A stretch of 64,000 bases of DNA from Aquincola agrisoli (GTDB lineage: Bacteria > Pseudomonadota > Gammaproteobacteria > Burkholderiales > Burkholderiaceae_C). Positions 51,189 through 60,232 of this stretch are shown piece by piece; position 1 is the stretch's first letter, and each line of letters starts with the position of its first letter. The position numbers were made by a program, and so were the translations under genes. The stretch spans positions 130,315-194,314 of the forward strand of contig NZ_JAZIBG010000044.1 of NCBI RefSeq assembly GCF_036621135.1, in the 5' to 3' direction. Under the pieces are notes generated by a model. It had not been told where the DNA came from. It was given only the letters and a program-made list of their open reading frames with translations, and ran no database searches.

Positions 51189-53626
51189 TTCCGCGCCCGC
51201 AGCACCTTGCGCAGCCGCCGTGCCAGCATGTCCTCGCTCAGCGGCTTCTGCAGCACGTGCTCCTCGGGGATGTCCTTCAGCGCGCCGAGGTCGACGAAGC
51301 CGGTCAGGAACATCGTCTTGAGGTGCGGGTGCGAGAGCTTCAGCAGCCGCACCAGCTCGGCGCCGTTCATGCCGGGCATCGCGAAGTCGGCGAGCACCAG
51401 CTCGATGTCCTTGCGCCGCGCGATCAGCTCCAGCGCAGCGCCGCCGCTGCCGGCCTCGATCACCCGGTAGCCCTGGTCGCGCAGCATCGAGGCGGTGGCG
51501 TCGCGCACGGCCGGGTCGTCGTCCACCAGCAGCAGCGTGTGGCTCGGCGTGTCGCCGTACAACTGGCCCGGCACGGTCGCCTCGGCATCGCGCGGCCGCA
51601 CCTCGCCGTCGGCGCGCGGCATGTAGACGTGCACCGAGGTGCCGACGCCCGGCTGCGTGTCGATGCGCACGCCGCCGCCCGACTGCTTGGCGAAGCCGTA
51701 CACCTGCGCCAGCCCCAGGCCCGAGCCCTTGCCCACCTCCTTGGTGGTGAAGAAGGGCTCGAAGGCCTTGGCCAGCACCTCGGGCGTCATGCCGCTGCCG
51801 GTGTCGCTGACGGTGAGCGCGACGTAGTCGCCCGCCTCGGGCTCCTCGGGCCGCTGCGGCGGGCCCAGGGCCACGTTGCCGGTGCGCACGGTGATGCTGC
51901 CGCCGACCTCCATCGCGTCGCGGGCGTTGATCGCGAGGTTGAGCACGATCAGCTCCATCTGCGTCACGTCCACCAGCGCCGGCCAGAGCGCCTCGGCCGG
52001 CTCCACCGTCAGGCGCACGCTGCCGCCCAGCGTCGACTGCAGCAGGTCGCGCAGCGCCAGCACGGTGTCGTTGAGGTCGATGACCTGCGGCTCCAGCCGC
52101 TGGCGGCGGGAGAACGCCAGCATCTGCGCGGTGAGCTTCGCGCCGCGTTCGGCCGCGCTCTGCATCGAGTCCAGCCGCTTGAGCACCCGCTCGTCGGGCG
52201 GGCCGGCCTGCGCCAGCAGCCGCCGGATCAGGCTGATGTTGGACAGCACCACCGTCAGCAGGTTGTTGAAGTCGTGCGCGACGCCCGAGGTCAGCTGGCC
52301 GACCGCTTCCAGCCGCTGCATCTGCTGCAGGGTGTCCTCGACGCGGCCGCGCTCGGCGATCTGCTCCTTCAGCTCGCGGTTCGCCGCGGCCAGTTCGTCG
52401 ACGGCGGCGCGCTCCTCGGTCACGTCGCGCCCCACGGCGTAGAGGAAGCCCGCATCGGGCCGCACCGCCCAGCGGATCCAGCGGTAGCTGCCTTCGCTGG
52501 TGCGCACGCGGCTGTCGAAGCGTGCGGTGCCCACCGTGCTGCCGAGCAGGTCGATCGCCTGGCGCGTGGCATCGACGTCGTCCGGGTGCACCAGCGCGAT
52601 CATCGGCATGTCCATCAGCTCGGCGCCCGTCCACGAGAGCAGGCTCTCCCAGGCCGGGTTCAGCGCCTCCGGCGTGCCGTCCGGGCGCCACACGGCCATC
52701 AGGTCGGTCGAGAGGTTCCAGATGCGGTCGCGCTCGCGGGTGCGCTGCTCCACCCTTTCGCCGAGCGCCTCGTTCAGCCGCCGCAGCGCCTCGCCCTTGC
52801 GCCGCTGGCCGGTCACGTCGCGGGCGGTGCCGACCAGCCGCACCCCGCCGTCGTCGCCGTCGAAGCGGCGGCCGTCGATGGCGAGCCAGCGCACGCGCTG
52901 GTCGCCGGGGGCGATCACGCGGTGCTCAAAGTCCAGCTCCGGCCGGCCGTCCGGCGCGAGCGCGGCCGCGAGCGACTGTTCGAACAGCGCGCGGTCGTCG
53001 GGGTGCACGATCTCACCGACGAACCGGGCGTGGTCCATCGGCGCCTCGGGGGGGATGTCGGCGATGCGGCGCAGGCCGTCGTCGATCCAGAGCCGGGCGC
53101 CGGCGGGATCGAATTCCCACACGCCGATGTTCGCCGCCTGCGCGGCCAGGCGGAACAGCACCTCGGCCTGGCGCTGGCGCTCCAGCGCGAGCCGGGTCGC
53201 GGCCTCGCTGGCGCCCAGCGCCGCCTCGGCGTTCCGTCGGCGTGCGCGCTCGCGCGCTTCCGCCAGCGCACGCTCGACGGCCTTGGGCAGCCGCGCGAGG
53301 TTGCGCTTGAGAACGTAGTCGGTGGCACCCTGGCGCAGCGCGTCGGTGGCGATGTCCTCGCCCACCACGCCGGAGACGAAGACGAAGGGCACGTCGGGCA
53401 GGCGCGCGCGCGCCTGCAGCAGCGCCTGCAGCCCGTCGAAGTCGGGCAGCGAGTAGTCCGCGAGCACGATGTCGAGGTCATCGCGCTGCAGCGCCGCCTC
53501 GAACTCCTCGCGGCGCGCGGCGCGCACGACCTCGATCGGCATCTGCGCCCGCTGGAGGTGGTTGCAGATCAGTTCGGTGTCGATGTCGCTGTCTTCGAGC
53601 AGCAGGACGCGGGCCGGGCGGTTCAT
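51185..53626 (-). CDS. Hybrid histidine kinase: REC-PAS-PAS-HisKA-HATPase-REC
   Basis: 813 residues, with no transmembrane helix, so cytoplasmic. The N-terminal receiver (residues 5-120) has phosphoacceptor Asp57 in VLADYSLPDFDG. PAS domains lie at about 160-275 and 300-405. The HisKA His451 is in SGVAHDFNNLL, the N box near Asn567 (NLAINARDAM), and G boxes in DTGSGMTPEVL and GKGSGLGLAQVYGF. The C-terminal receiver (about 697-810) has Asp747. It is the last gene of the phytochrome operon, overlapping the response regulator by 4 bp (ATGA). The PAS domains lack an obvious LOV-type cysteine motif, so the input signal is unknown. Confidence 0.93.
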   Translation of the reverse strand: MNRPARVLLLEDSDIDTELICNHLQRAQMPIEVVRAARREEFEAALQRDDLDIVLADYSLPDFDGLQALLQARARLPDVPFVFVSGVVGEDIATDALRQGATDYVLKRNLARLPKAVERALAEARERARRRNAEAALGASEAATRLALERQRQAEVLFRLAAQAANIGVWEFDPAGARLWIDDGLRRIADIPPEAPMDHARFVGEIVHPDDRALFEQSLAAALAPDGRPELDFEHRVIAPGDQRVRWLAIDGRRFDGDDGGVRLVGTARDVTGQRRKGEALRRLNEALGERVEQRTRERDRIWNLSTDLMAVWRPDGTPEALNPAWESLLSWTGAELMDMPMIALVHPDDVDATRQAIDLLGSTVGTARFDSRVRTSEGSYRWIRWAVRPDAGFLYAVGRDVTEERAAVDELAAANRELKEQIAERGRVEDTLQQMQRLEAVGQLTSGVAHDFNNLLTVVLSNISLIRRLLAQAGPPDERVLKRLDSMQSAAERGAKLTAQMLAFSRRQRLEPQVIDLNDTVLALRDLLQSTLGGSVRLTVEPAEALWPALVDVTQMELIVLNLAINARDAMEVGGSITVRTGNVALGPPQRPEEPEAGDYVALTVSDTGSGMTPEVLAKAFEPFFTTKEVGKGSGLGLAQVYGFAKQSGGGVRIDTQPGVGTSVHVYMPRADGEVRPRDAEATVPGQLYGDTPSHTLLLVDDDPAVRDATASMLRDQGYRVIEAGSGGAALELIARRKDIELVLADFAMPGMNGAELVRLLKLSHPHLKTMFLTGFVDLGALKDIPEEHVLQKPLSEDMLARRLRKVLRARN

Positions 53627-54123
53627 CGGGCAGCCAGGCGGGGCGGCGGCTGGTTGAGGACCGCCCAGAACATGCCCAGCTCCTGGATGGCCTGCAGGAA
53701 CGCGCGGAAGTCCACGGGCTTGACCACGAAGGCGTTCACGCCCAGCTGGTAGCTGCGCACCAGGTCGCGCTCCTCGCGGGAGGAGGTCAGCATGACGATC
53801 GGCACCTGCCGCAGCAGCGGATCGTTCTTCACCCGCTCCAGCACCTCGAGCCCGTCGACGCGCGGCAGCTTCAGGTCGAGCAGCACGACCGCGGGGTCAC
53901 CGCCGTCACGCTGGTCCCAGGGGCCGCGGGCGTAGAGGTAGTCGAGCGCCTCCACGCCGTCGCGCGCCACGTGGATGGGGTTGGCCAGCTGGCAGCGCTC
54001 GAGCGCGGCGAGGGCCAGCTCCAGGTCGTTGGGACTGTCCTCGACCAGCAGGATGGGACGCAAGTCGGCCGCGTGACGGATCGTCTGCGGCTGCACGGGG
54101 CGGTCCTCAGGCTTCTTGTCCAT
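53623..54123 (-). CDS. Single-domain response regulator (Rcp1-like)
   Basis: 166 residues consisting of one receiver domain: acidic pocket LLVEDSPNDLELAL, phosphoacceptor Asp83 in VVLLDLKLPRVDG, Thr in MLTSSREERD and Lys in FVVKPVDF. The extended loop ARGPWDQRDGGDPAVVLLD and the overall sequence match the Rcp1 group that pairs with phytochromes. No output domain is present, so it probably passes phosphate by a relay. ATG 54123 overlaps the 3' end of the phytochrome gene by 17 bp; an upstream in-frame start at 54159 is less likely. Confidence 0.92.
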   Translation of the reverse strand: MDKKPEDRPVQPQTIRHAADLRPILLVEDSPNDLELALAALERCQLANPIHVARDGVEALDYLYARGPWDQRDGGDPAVVLLDLKLPRVDGLEVLERVKNDPLLRQVPIVMLTSSREERDLVRSYQLGVNAFVVKPVDFRAFLQAIQELGMFWAVLNQPPPRLAAR

Positions 54124-56338
54124 GGTGGGGCTCGGGATGGGTCCTGCGGGGTAGTCCAAATCGGAAGGTGGCTCCCTCGTTCGGCTTGCCTTCGGCGGCG
54201 ATCCAGCCCCCGTGGCGGTCGATGATCCGGCGGGTCAGCGCCAGGCCGATGCCGCTGCCCTCGAAATCCTCGGCACGGTGCAGGCGCTGGAAGACGCCGA
54301 ACAGCTTGCCCATGTAGTTCATGTCGAAGCCGACGCCATTGTCGGCGACGGTGTAGACGGTCTCGTGCGCCCGCGTCTCGCCGTGGACGCGGATCACCGC
54401 CTCCGGCTCGTTGCGGGTGTACTTCAGCGCGTTGTCGATCAGGTTGGCCAGCGCCTGGCGCAGCAGCGCGGCGTCGCCCCACGCGGGGGGTATCGCGCCG
54501 ATCTGCCATTCGACCCGCCGGTTGCCCTCGTCGATGCGCATCGAGCGGCGCACCTCCTGCGTGAGCTTGGCCATGTCGACCCGGCTCATCTCGAGGCTCG
54601 CCCGGCCCAGCTGCGAGAAGTTGAGCAGGTCGTCGACCAGCCGCCCGGCCGACAGGGCCGATTCGACGATGGTGTCGAGGTAGTGGCGCGACCGGGCGGC
54701 GAGCTGCGGCTCGTTTTCGCCCAGCAGCTGCGCAAAGCCCACGATGTGGCGGAACGGTGCGCGCAGGTCGTGCGACACGGAGTAGGAGAAGGCCTCGAGC
54801 TCCCGGTTGCTGGTCTCCAGCCGGTCGCTGAGCGCGGCGCGCTGCTCTGCCTGGCCCAGCACGAGCGTCACCATCGCCTGGCAGAACATGCGGGCGCCAT
54901 CGATTTCCACGGCGGTCCAGCGCTGGGCCGTCCCGCGCACCTCCTCGGTCCAGGCGTCGAACGACGCGCGGGGAGACAGGCTGCCGTCGCCGGCGGCCGC
55001 TTTTTCCGGCCGGCCGCCCCAGCGCACGGTATGGACCAGCTCCGGCCGGAACCACATCACGTAGTGGGGGTGCAGCACGGAGATCGGCGCGGCGATCAGG
55101 CCGCATGCGGTGTCGGTGAAGCCGGCTGCCGGCGGGTAGGCGGCCGGCAGCGAATGCGTGTGGAAGGGCTCGGTGGGGTCCTGCCGCTGGTGCAGCCAGC
55201 TGGCCAGCGCCTGGAGCTGGGTCGGCGACGGGGTGAGGCCCACGCAACGCACCTCGTCGTCGCCGCGCAGCACCGCCGCGCCGGTGGCGCGGGCCAGGCG
55301 CATCCAGGCCTCGGGCTGCTCGGCCAGCCGCGCGGTGATGGCGCCGGGCGCGTCGCCGGCCTGCGCCATCCGGGCGACCAGGTCCTGCTCCAGCTCCCTG
55401 GCGGCCCAGCGCAGCGCCGTCTCCTGGCCGCGCTCGCGCGAGCCGATCTTCAGCGCGAGGATCTGGCCGAGGAAGTCGCACGCCGCGCGCGTGGGCGGCC
55501 CGATGCGGTGCGCCTCGGCGTGGTGGCAAGACACCAGGCCCCAGAGCGCGCCGTCGATCACGATCGACACCGACATCGACGAGGCGGTGCCCATGTTGCG
55601 CATGTACTGCAGGTGCACCGGCGACACGCTGCGCAGCGCCGCGCCCGACAGGTCGAGCGGCTGGCCGTCGAGCGGGCTCACGGCTGGCTCCACCGGCACC
55701 GCGGCATAGGACGCGTCGGGGATCAGCCGCAGCCTGTGGCGGCGGTACAGCTCGCGTGCCTGCGGCGGGATGTCCGACGCCGGGAACCGCAGGTCGAGGT
55801 ACGAGGGCAGGCGGCCGTTGCCGTCTTCGGCGATGACGGTGCCGTGCCAGTCCTCGTCGAAGCGGTAGAGCAGCACGCGGTCGAAGCCGGTGAGCCGCCG
55901 CACTTCGCGCGCGGCGAGCTGGCCCAGGGCCGCGACGTCGTCCTCGCCCTCGACCCGGTCCAGGAAGCCGCGCAGGCGCGGGTACAGCGCGTCCAGCGTC
56001 TGCAGCTCGTGCGTGTCGACCGGCTCGAGCTCCAGCACCAGCCCCTGGCCGGTCGCATGCCCGGTGAGCTGCAGCGTCTGTCCCCCGGGGACCTGGTGGG
56101 TGGTGTGCAGCAGCCCGTCGCCCTTGTCCGTCCAGGCCGTGAGCCGGCTGGCCAGCGCCGGGTCCAGCGCGGCCATGGTCGCGGGCAGGGCGGGGAGCCC
56201 CAGCAGCGCGCAGGCGTTGGCGCTGGCCTGCAGGATGCGATGGTCGTTGGGCGCGACCACCAGCAGCGCGCCATGCGGCTGGATGCTGCCCGGGATGTGG
56301 ATCGGTTCTCGGGCGCAGGCGTCGATCGCCCCGGTCAC
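54107..56338 (-). CDS. bphP: Bacteriophytochrome histidine kinase (PAS-GAF-PHY-HK)
   Basis: 743 residues. Biliverdin-binding Cys8 lies just before REPIHIPGSIQPHG. The GAF domain has the RFPASDIPPQARELY motif (Asp189) and the SPVHLQYMRNMG segment with the pyrrole-contacting His. The PHY tongue carries PRASF (residues 457-460 region). The kinase has His523 in SYSVSHDLRAPFRHI, an N box (NLIDNALKY) and G boxes (ADNGVGFD, GSGIGLAL). It senses red/far-red light and phosphorylates a partner receiver. The GTG start at 56338 overlaps the heme oxygenase stop (GTGA), which fixes the start and shows translational coupling. Confidence 0.95.
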   Translation of the reverse strand: MTGAIDACAREPIHIPGSIQPHGALLVVAPNDHRILQASANACALLGLPALPATMAALDPALASRLTAWTDKGDGLLHTTHQVPGGQTLQLTGHATGQGLVLELEPVDTHELQTLDALYPRLRGFLDRVEGEDDVAALGQLAAREVRRLTGFDRVLLYRFDEDWHGTVIAEDGNGRLPSYLDLRFPASDIPPQARELYRRHRLRLIPDASYAAVPVEPAVSPLDGQPLDLSGAALRSVSPVHLQYMRNMGTASSMSVSIVIDGALWGLVSCHHAEAHRIGPPTRAACDFLGQILALKIGSRERGQETALRWAARELEQDLVARMAQAGDAPGAITARLAEQPEAWMRLARATGAAVLRGDDEVRCVGLTPSPTQLQALASWLHQRQDPTEPFHTHSLPAAYPPAAGFTDTACGLIAAPISVLHPHYVMWFRPELVHTVRWGGRPEKAAAGDGSLSPRASFDAWTEEVRGTAQRWTAVEIDGARMFCQAMVTLVLGQAEQRAALSDRLETSNRELEAFSYSVSHDLRAPFRHIVGFAQLLGENEPQLAARSRHYLDTIVESALSAGRLVDDLLNFSQLGRASLEMSRVDMAKLTQEVRRSMRIDEGNRRVEWQIGAIPPAWGDAALLRQALANLIDNALKYTRNEPEAVIRVHGETRAHETVYTVADNGVGFDMNYMGKLFGVFQRLHRAEDFEGSGIGLALTRRIIDRHGGWIAAEGKPNEGATFRFGLPRRTHPEPHHGQEA

Positions 56339-56979
56339 ACCGCCACTCCCCACTCGCTGGGCACGTCGTCGGTGCCGCCGGCAGCCGGCGTGACGGCCGG
56401 TGCCATCCAGGCCAGCAGCAGCGCGAAGGTGGCTTGTGCGCCCGCGACGATCGCGGCGTGGTGTTCCGGCGGCGCGGCCTCCAGCCGCGCGAGCGTCTCG
56501 CGCCAGCGCTCGCCCGTCGCGTCGCCGTAGGGGTTGAAGTAGCGCAGACCCTGGGGCGGGCTCCAGTCGGCGGACTCGGCCAGGCGGCGGGAGATCATCC
56601 GCCCGCCGAGGGTGGAGCCCTCCATCACATAGAGCGAGCCGAGTGCGGCCGCCTCGGTGCGGCAGAGCTGGGCGGCCTCGGGCACGATCGGCAGCGCCTC
56701 GATGTCCAGGTCGTCGATGTCGAGTTCGCGCAGGTCCTGCTCGATCAGCGGCAGGCGCTGCCGCGGCTGCAGGAAGGCCTCGTCCTGCAGCACGCGGGCG
56801 AGGGCCGGCTCCCACACCCGATGGAAGCCGTGGAAGCGCATCAGCACGGCGACGTAGCGGATGTAGCTCAGGGGCTCTGCGAGCAGGTCCAGCAGGTTCT
56901 CGAGCTGGCCGTGGTCGTCGGCCGTGGCCGAGCGCAACCGGGCGTGCAGCGGGCGGGGTGCGTCAGGCGTGGGTGACAT
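56335..56979 (-). CDS. bphO: Heme oxygenase, biliverdin-producing (BphO)
   Basis: 214 residues from ATG 56979; a longer frame from TTG 57003 adds eight residues. The proximal heme-ligand His23 is in LRSATADDHGQLE, and the distal helix contains ALGSLYVMEGSTLGGRMI, both typical of BphO-type heme oxygenases. It opens heme to biliverdin IX-alpha, the chromophore of the phytochrome encoded immediately downstream with an overlapping start. The stop-start overlap fits matched production of chromophore and apoprotein. Confidence 0.93.
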   Translation of the reverse strand: MSPTPDAPRPLHARLRSATADDHGQLENLLDLLAEPLSYIRYVAVLMRFHGFHRVWEPALARVLQDEAFLQPRQRLPLIEQDLRELDIDDLDIEALPIVPEAAQLCRTEAAALGSLYVMEGSTLGGRMISRRLAESADWSPPQGLRYFNPYGDATGERWRETLARLEAAPPEHHAAIVAGAQATFALLLAWMAPAVTPAAGGTDDVPSEWGVAV

Positions 56980-57016
56980 GGTCGGCGGATGCGGGTGTTG
57001 CAAGGGGTCGGGGAAG

Positions 57017-57033
57017 CGTCCGTCGTACGGACG
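57017..57033. repeat. Inverted repeat upstream of the phytochrome operon
   Basis: CGTCCG and CGGACG form a perfect 6-bp stem around TCGTA, about 40-55 bp upstream of the heme oxygenase ATG. It could be an operator or RNA hairpin for the operon. It does not match the TGT-N12-ACA pattern of PpsR-type light regulators. Confidence 0.3.
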
Positions 57034-57077
57034 GATCCCGGCCCCTGGTTTTTAACACCCCGCCGTGCGCCCCCGTG

Positions 57078-58028
57078 TCAGCCGATGCCGATACCTGCCT
57101 CGCGGGGCAGTTCGCTGCGCCGGGGCAGGTCGGCGCCGCGGCGCGAGCAGGTGATCGCCGCGGCGCGGGCGGCGAACGCCAGCGCCGCGGCCAGTGCCGC
57201 TGGCGGCTGCGCCCGCAGCGCCTCCGGCGCCAGGCCGCCCTGCTCGGCCAGCCAGGTGAGCAGGGCGGCCTGGAAGGTGTCGCCGGCGCCGACGGTGTCG
57301 ACCACGTCGACCCGTACCGGATGCGCCTGGGCGGTGCCGGCCGCCGTCCAGCCCTGTGCGCCCTCGCCGCCGCGGGTCACGACGACGAGCGCCACGCCGC
57401 GCGCCAGCCACTGCGCGGCCAGCTCGGCCGGTGCCACGCCGGGGAAGAGCAGCCGCAGGTCCTCGTCGCTCACCTTCAGCAAGTGGGTGCGGGGCAGCAT
57501 CCAGTCGAGCAGCGCGTGCCAGCGGCCGAGGTCGGGCTCGACGTTCAGCCGGATGTTGGGGTCGAAGCTGATCAGGCTGCGCCCGTGCTCGCGCTCGATC
57601 AGCGCCCGCTGCACGCTCGCCACGGGCTCGACCACCGTCGCGTACGAGCCGACGTGGAAGGCGCGCGCCTCGGGCGGCACGCGGGCCAGCGCCTCCGCCG
57701 CCACGTCGCGGTCGGCCGCATGGTCGCCGTAGAACGAATAGGACGGCACGCCCTGCGCATCGATGCCGACCAGGCTGAGCGTGGTGCGGGCGGCGCTGCG
57801 CGGGGTGCAGCGGGTGTCGACGCCTTCCTCCTGCAGCGCGCGCATCAGCCGCTCGCCGAGGAAGCCGGTCGACACGCCGCCGAAGAAGCCCACCGGCTGG
57901 CCGAGCCGGGCGAGCCCCACGGCCACGTTGAAAGGCGAGCCGCCGATGCGGGCGTCCAGCGTCAGCCCGGTAGGGGTCTCACCGGCCGCGAACACGTCGA
58001 ACAGGGCTTCGCCGCAGACCACGAACAT
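57078..58028 (-). CDS. PfkB-family carbohydrate kinase (fructokinase-like)
   Basis: 316 residues. MFVVCGEALFDVF and IGGSPFNVAVGLARLG at the N terminus resemble bacterial fructokinases. The C-terminal PfkB signature DTVGAGDTFQAALL contains the catalytic Asp and anion hole. ATG 58028 is preceded by GGAGA at a good distance; the longer frame to 58061 lacks a site. It is divergent from the frcBCA transporter, which suggests that it phosphorylates the imported sugar. Fructose is likely but not proven. Confidence 0.9.
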   Translation of the reverse strand: MFVVCGEALFDVFAAGETPTGLTLDARIGGSPFNVAVGLARLGQPVGFFGGVSTGFLGERLMRALQEEGVDTRCTPRSAARTTLSLVGIDAQGVPSYSFYGDHAADRDVAAEALARVPPEARAFHVGSYATVVEPVASVQRALIEREHGRSLISFDPNIRLNVEPDLGRWHALLDWMLPRTHLLKVSDEDLRLLFPGVAPAELAAQWLARGVALVVVTRGGEGAQGWTAAGTAQAHPVRVDVVDTVGAGDTFQAALLTWLAEQGGLAPEALRAQPPAALAAALAFAARAAAITCSRRGADLPRRSELPREAGIGIG

Positions 58029-58098
58029 GCTTGTCTCCTCGATGGAACGAGTCCGCAGCATGCCGGCCGCACCCGCTTCCGGCCACCGGGTTTTCCAT

Positions 58099-58121
58099 TA
58101 ATCAATCAACTTGATTTATTA
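58099..58121. promoter_or_regulatory. Palindromic operator candidate between kinase and sugar ABC operon
   Basis: TAATCAATCAA and TTGATTTATTA form an inverted repeat with 11-bp arms, 10 of 11 positions matching, around a single C. It is a strikingly A+T-rich island in G+C-rich DNA and sits between divergent genes starting at 58028 and 58194. It is a good candidate binding site for the ROK regulator encoded at 61036-62295, able to control both directions. Confidence 0.6.
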
Positions 58122-58193
58122 AAGGAGGTCGCCGAGAGTAGATGGCATCGGCCCCACCGTCGTCCCACGGGCCGCCCTCTGGAGACACGCACC

Positions 58194-59204
58194 ATGCCCC
58201 TGCATCGCATCGATCTTTCCGTGTTGGCCGCCGCGGCCTTGGCCCTGGGCCTCGCGGCGCCGGCGTCCGCGGCCGAGCCGGTCATCGGCCTGATCACCAA
58301 GACCGACACCAACCCCTTCTTCGTCAAGATGAAGGAAGGCGCCACCGAGGCGGCGAAGGCCAAGGGGGCCAAGCTGATCGCCGGGGCCGGCAAGACCGAC
58401 GGCGACAACGCCGGCCAGGTCACCGCGATGGAGAACATGATCGCGGCCGGCGCCAAGACCATCCTCATCACGCCCAGCGACGCCAAGGCCATCGTCCCGG
58501 CCATCAGGAAGGCGCGCGACCGCGGCGTGATGGTGATTGCGCTGGACAGCCCCACCGACCCGGCCGAGGCCACCGACGCGCTCTTCGCCACCAACAACTA
58601 CCAGGCCGGCGTGCTGATCGGCCAGTACGCCAAGGCGGCGCTCGGCGGCAAGCCGGCGAAGATCGTCACGCTCGATCTCTTCGCGGGCCACCCGGTGGGT
58701 GCGCAGCGCCACAACGGCTTCCTCAAGGGCTTCGGCCTGCCCGCGCCCGACGCGAAGAGCAACGAGCTCGGCAAGGACCCGGCCATCGTCTGCATGGCCG
58801 ACAGCTACGGCGACCAGGCCAAGGGGCAGACCGCGATGGAGAACTGCCTGCAGAAGAGCCCCGACGTGAACGTCGTCTACACCATCAACGAGCCCGCCGC
58901 GGCCGGCGCCTTCAACGCGCTGAAGAAGGCGGGCAAGGACAAGGGCGTGGTCATCGTCTCGGTCGACGGCGGCTGCCAGGGCGTGCGCGACGTCAAGGCC
59001 GGCAAGATCGCCGCGACCTCGCAGCAGTACCCGCTGCGCATGGCGGCGATGGGCGTGGACGCGGCCCTCGAGTACGCCAAGTCCGGCAAGAAGGCGAGCG
59101 GCTACGTCGACACCGGCGTGGCGCTGATCACCGCCACGCCGGTGGCGGGCGTGGAGAGCAAGGACATCCAGGTCGGCACCGACCTGTGCTGGGGGAAGAA
59201 GTGA
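58194..59204 (+). CDS. frcB: Sugar ABC transporter periplasmic binding protein (FrcB-like)
   Basis: 336 residues with a Sec signal (LAAAALALGLAAPASAAE). The type I periplasmic-binding fold of the ribose/fructose group is shown by IGLITKTDTNPFFVKMKEGA, the AGAKTILITPSDAKAIVPAI segment and VVIVSVDGGCQGVRDVKAG. GGAGA lies 9 bp upstream of ATG 58194. It closely resembles FrcB, which binds fructose (and in rhizobia also mannose and ribose). First gene of the frcB-frcC-frcA-ROK operon; the stop overlaps the next ATG by one base. Confidence 0.88.
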   Translation: MPLHRIDLSVLAAAALALGLAAPASAAEPVIGLITKTDTNPFFVKMKEGATEAAKAKGAKLIAGAGKTDGDNAGQVTAMENMIAAGAKTILITPSDAKAIVPAIRKARDRGVMVIALDSPTDPAEATDALFATNNYQAGVLIGQYAKAALGGKPAKIVTLDLFAGHPVGAQRHNGFLKGFGLPAPDAKSNELGKDPAIVCMADSYGDQAKGQTAMENCLQKSPDVNVVYTINEPAAAGAFNALKKAGKDKGVVIVSVDGGCQGVRDVKAGKIAATSQQYPLRMAAMGVDAALEYAKSGKKASGYVDTGVALITATPVAGVESKDIQVGTDLCWGKK

Positions 59205-60214
59205 TGAGCACGATCACCGCCGTCCATCGCAAGGAACCGAAGGGACACGCCATGCTGAAGTCCGTGCAGAGCAAGCTGCCGCCGCTGGGCGTGCTGGGGC
59301 CGTTCATCGCGCTGCTGGCCGCCTGCCTCTTCTTCGCCACGCAGACCGACCGCTTCCTCAGCGGCGAGAACTTCTCGCTGATCCTGCAGCAGGTGATGGT
59401 GGTCGGCGTCATCGCGATCGGCCAGACGCTGATCATCCTGACCGCCGGCATCGACCTGTCGTGCGGCATGGTGATGGCGCTGGGCAGCATCGTGATGACG
59501 AAGTTCGCGGCCGACCTCGGCATGCCGGCGCCGCTGGCCATCGCCTGCGGCATCGCCGTGACGACGCTGTTCGGCCTGGTCAACGGGCTGCTCGTCACGC
59601 GGCTGAAGCTGCCGCCCTTCATCGTCACGCTGGGCACGCTGAACATCGCCTTCGCGATCACGCAGCTCTACTCGCAGTCGCAGACCGTCACCGACCTGCC
59701 CGAGGCCATGACCTGGCTCGGCGGCACCTTCGGGCTGGGCGGCACCAACGTCGCCTTCGGTGCGGTGCTGATGTTGCTGCTGTACTTCTTCGCCTGGTTC
59801 ACGCTGCGCGAGACGCAGTACGGCCGGCACGTCTACGCGGTGGGCAACAATCCCGAGGCGACGCGGCTGACGGGCATCCCGACCCAGCGCGTGCTGCTGT
59901 CGGTGTACGTGATCGCCGGGGTGTTCTACGGCATCGCGTCGCTGCTGTCGGTGTCGCGCACCGGCGTCGGCGACCCCAACGCCGGGCAGACCGAGAACCT
60001 CGACGCCATCACGGCCGTGGTGCTGGGCGGCACCAGCCTGTTCGGCGGGCGCGGGGTCATCCTCGGCACGCTGGTGGGCGCGTTGATCGTCGGCGTGTTC
60101 CGCAACGGGCTCACGCTGATGGGCGTGTCGTCGGTGTACCAGGTGCTGGTGACCGGCATCCTCGTGATCCTCGCGGTGGCCGCCGACCAGATGTCGCGCC
60201 GCACCGCCCGCTGA
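59204..60214 (+). CDS. frcC: Sugar ABC transporter permease (FrcC-like)
   Basis: 336 residues with about nine to ten transmembrane helices of the RbsC/FrcC (BPD_transp_2) family; landmarks are LILTAGIDLSCGMVMALGS, RLKLPPFIVTLGTLNI, YAVGNNPEATRLTGI and AITAVVLGGTSLFGGRG. ATG 59204 overlaps the frcB stop. ATG 59252 (MLKSVQSKL), with an AAGGGA just upstream, is a plausible alternative start. Confidence 0.9.
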   Translation: MSTITAVHRKEPKGHAMLKSVQSKLPPLGVLGPFIALLAACLFFATQTDRFLSGENFSLILQQVMVVGVIAIGQTLIILTAGIDLSCGMVMALGSIVMTKFAADLGMPAPLAIACGIAVTTLFGLVNGLLVTRLKLPPFIVTLGTLNIAFAITQLYSQSQTVTDLPEAMTWLGGTFGLGGTNVAFGAVLMLLLYFFAWFTLRETQYGRHVYAVGNNPEATRLTGIPTQRVLLSVYVIAGVFYGIASLLSVSRTGVGDPNAGQTENLDAITAVVLGGTSLFGGRGVILGTLVGALIVGVFRNGLTLMGVSSVYQVLVTGILVILAVAADQMSRRTAR

Positions 60215-60232
60215 ATGTTTGGAGACGCAGCC

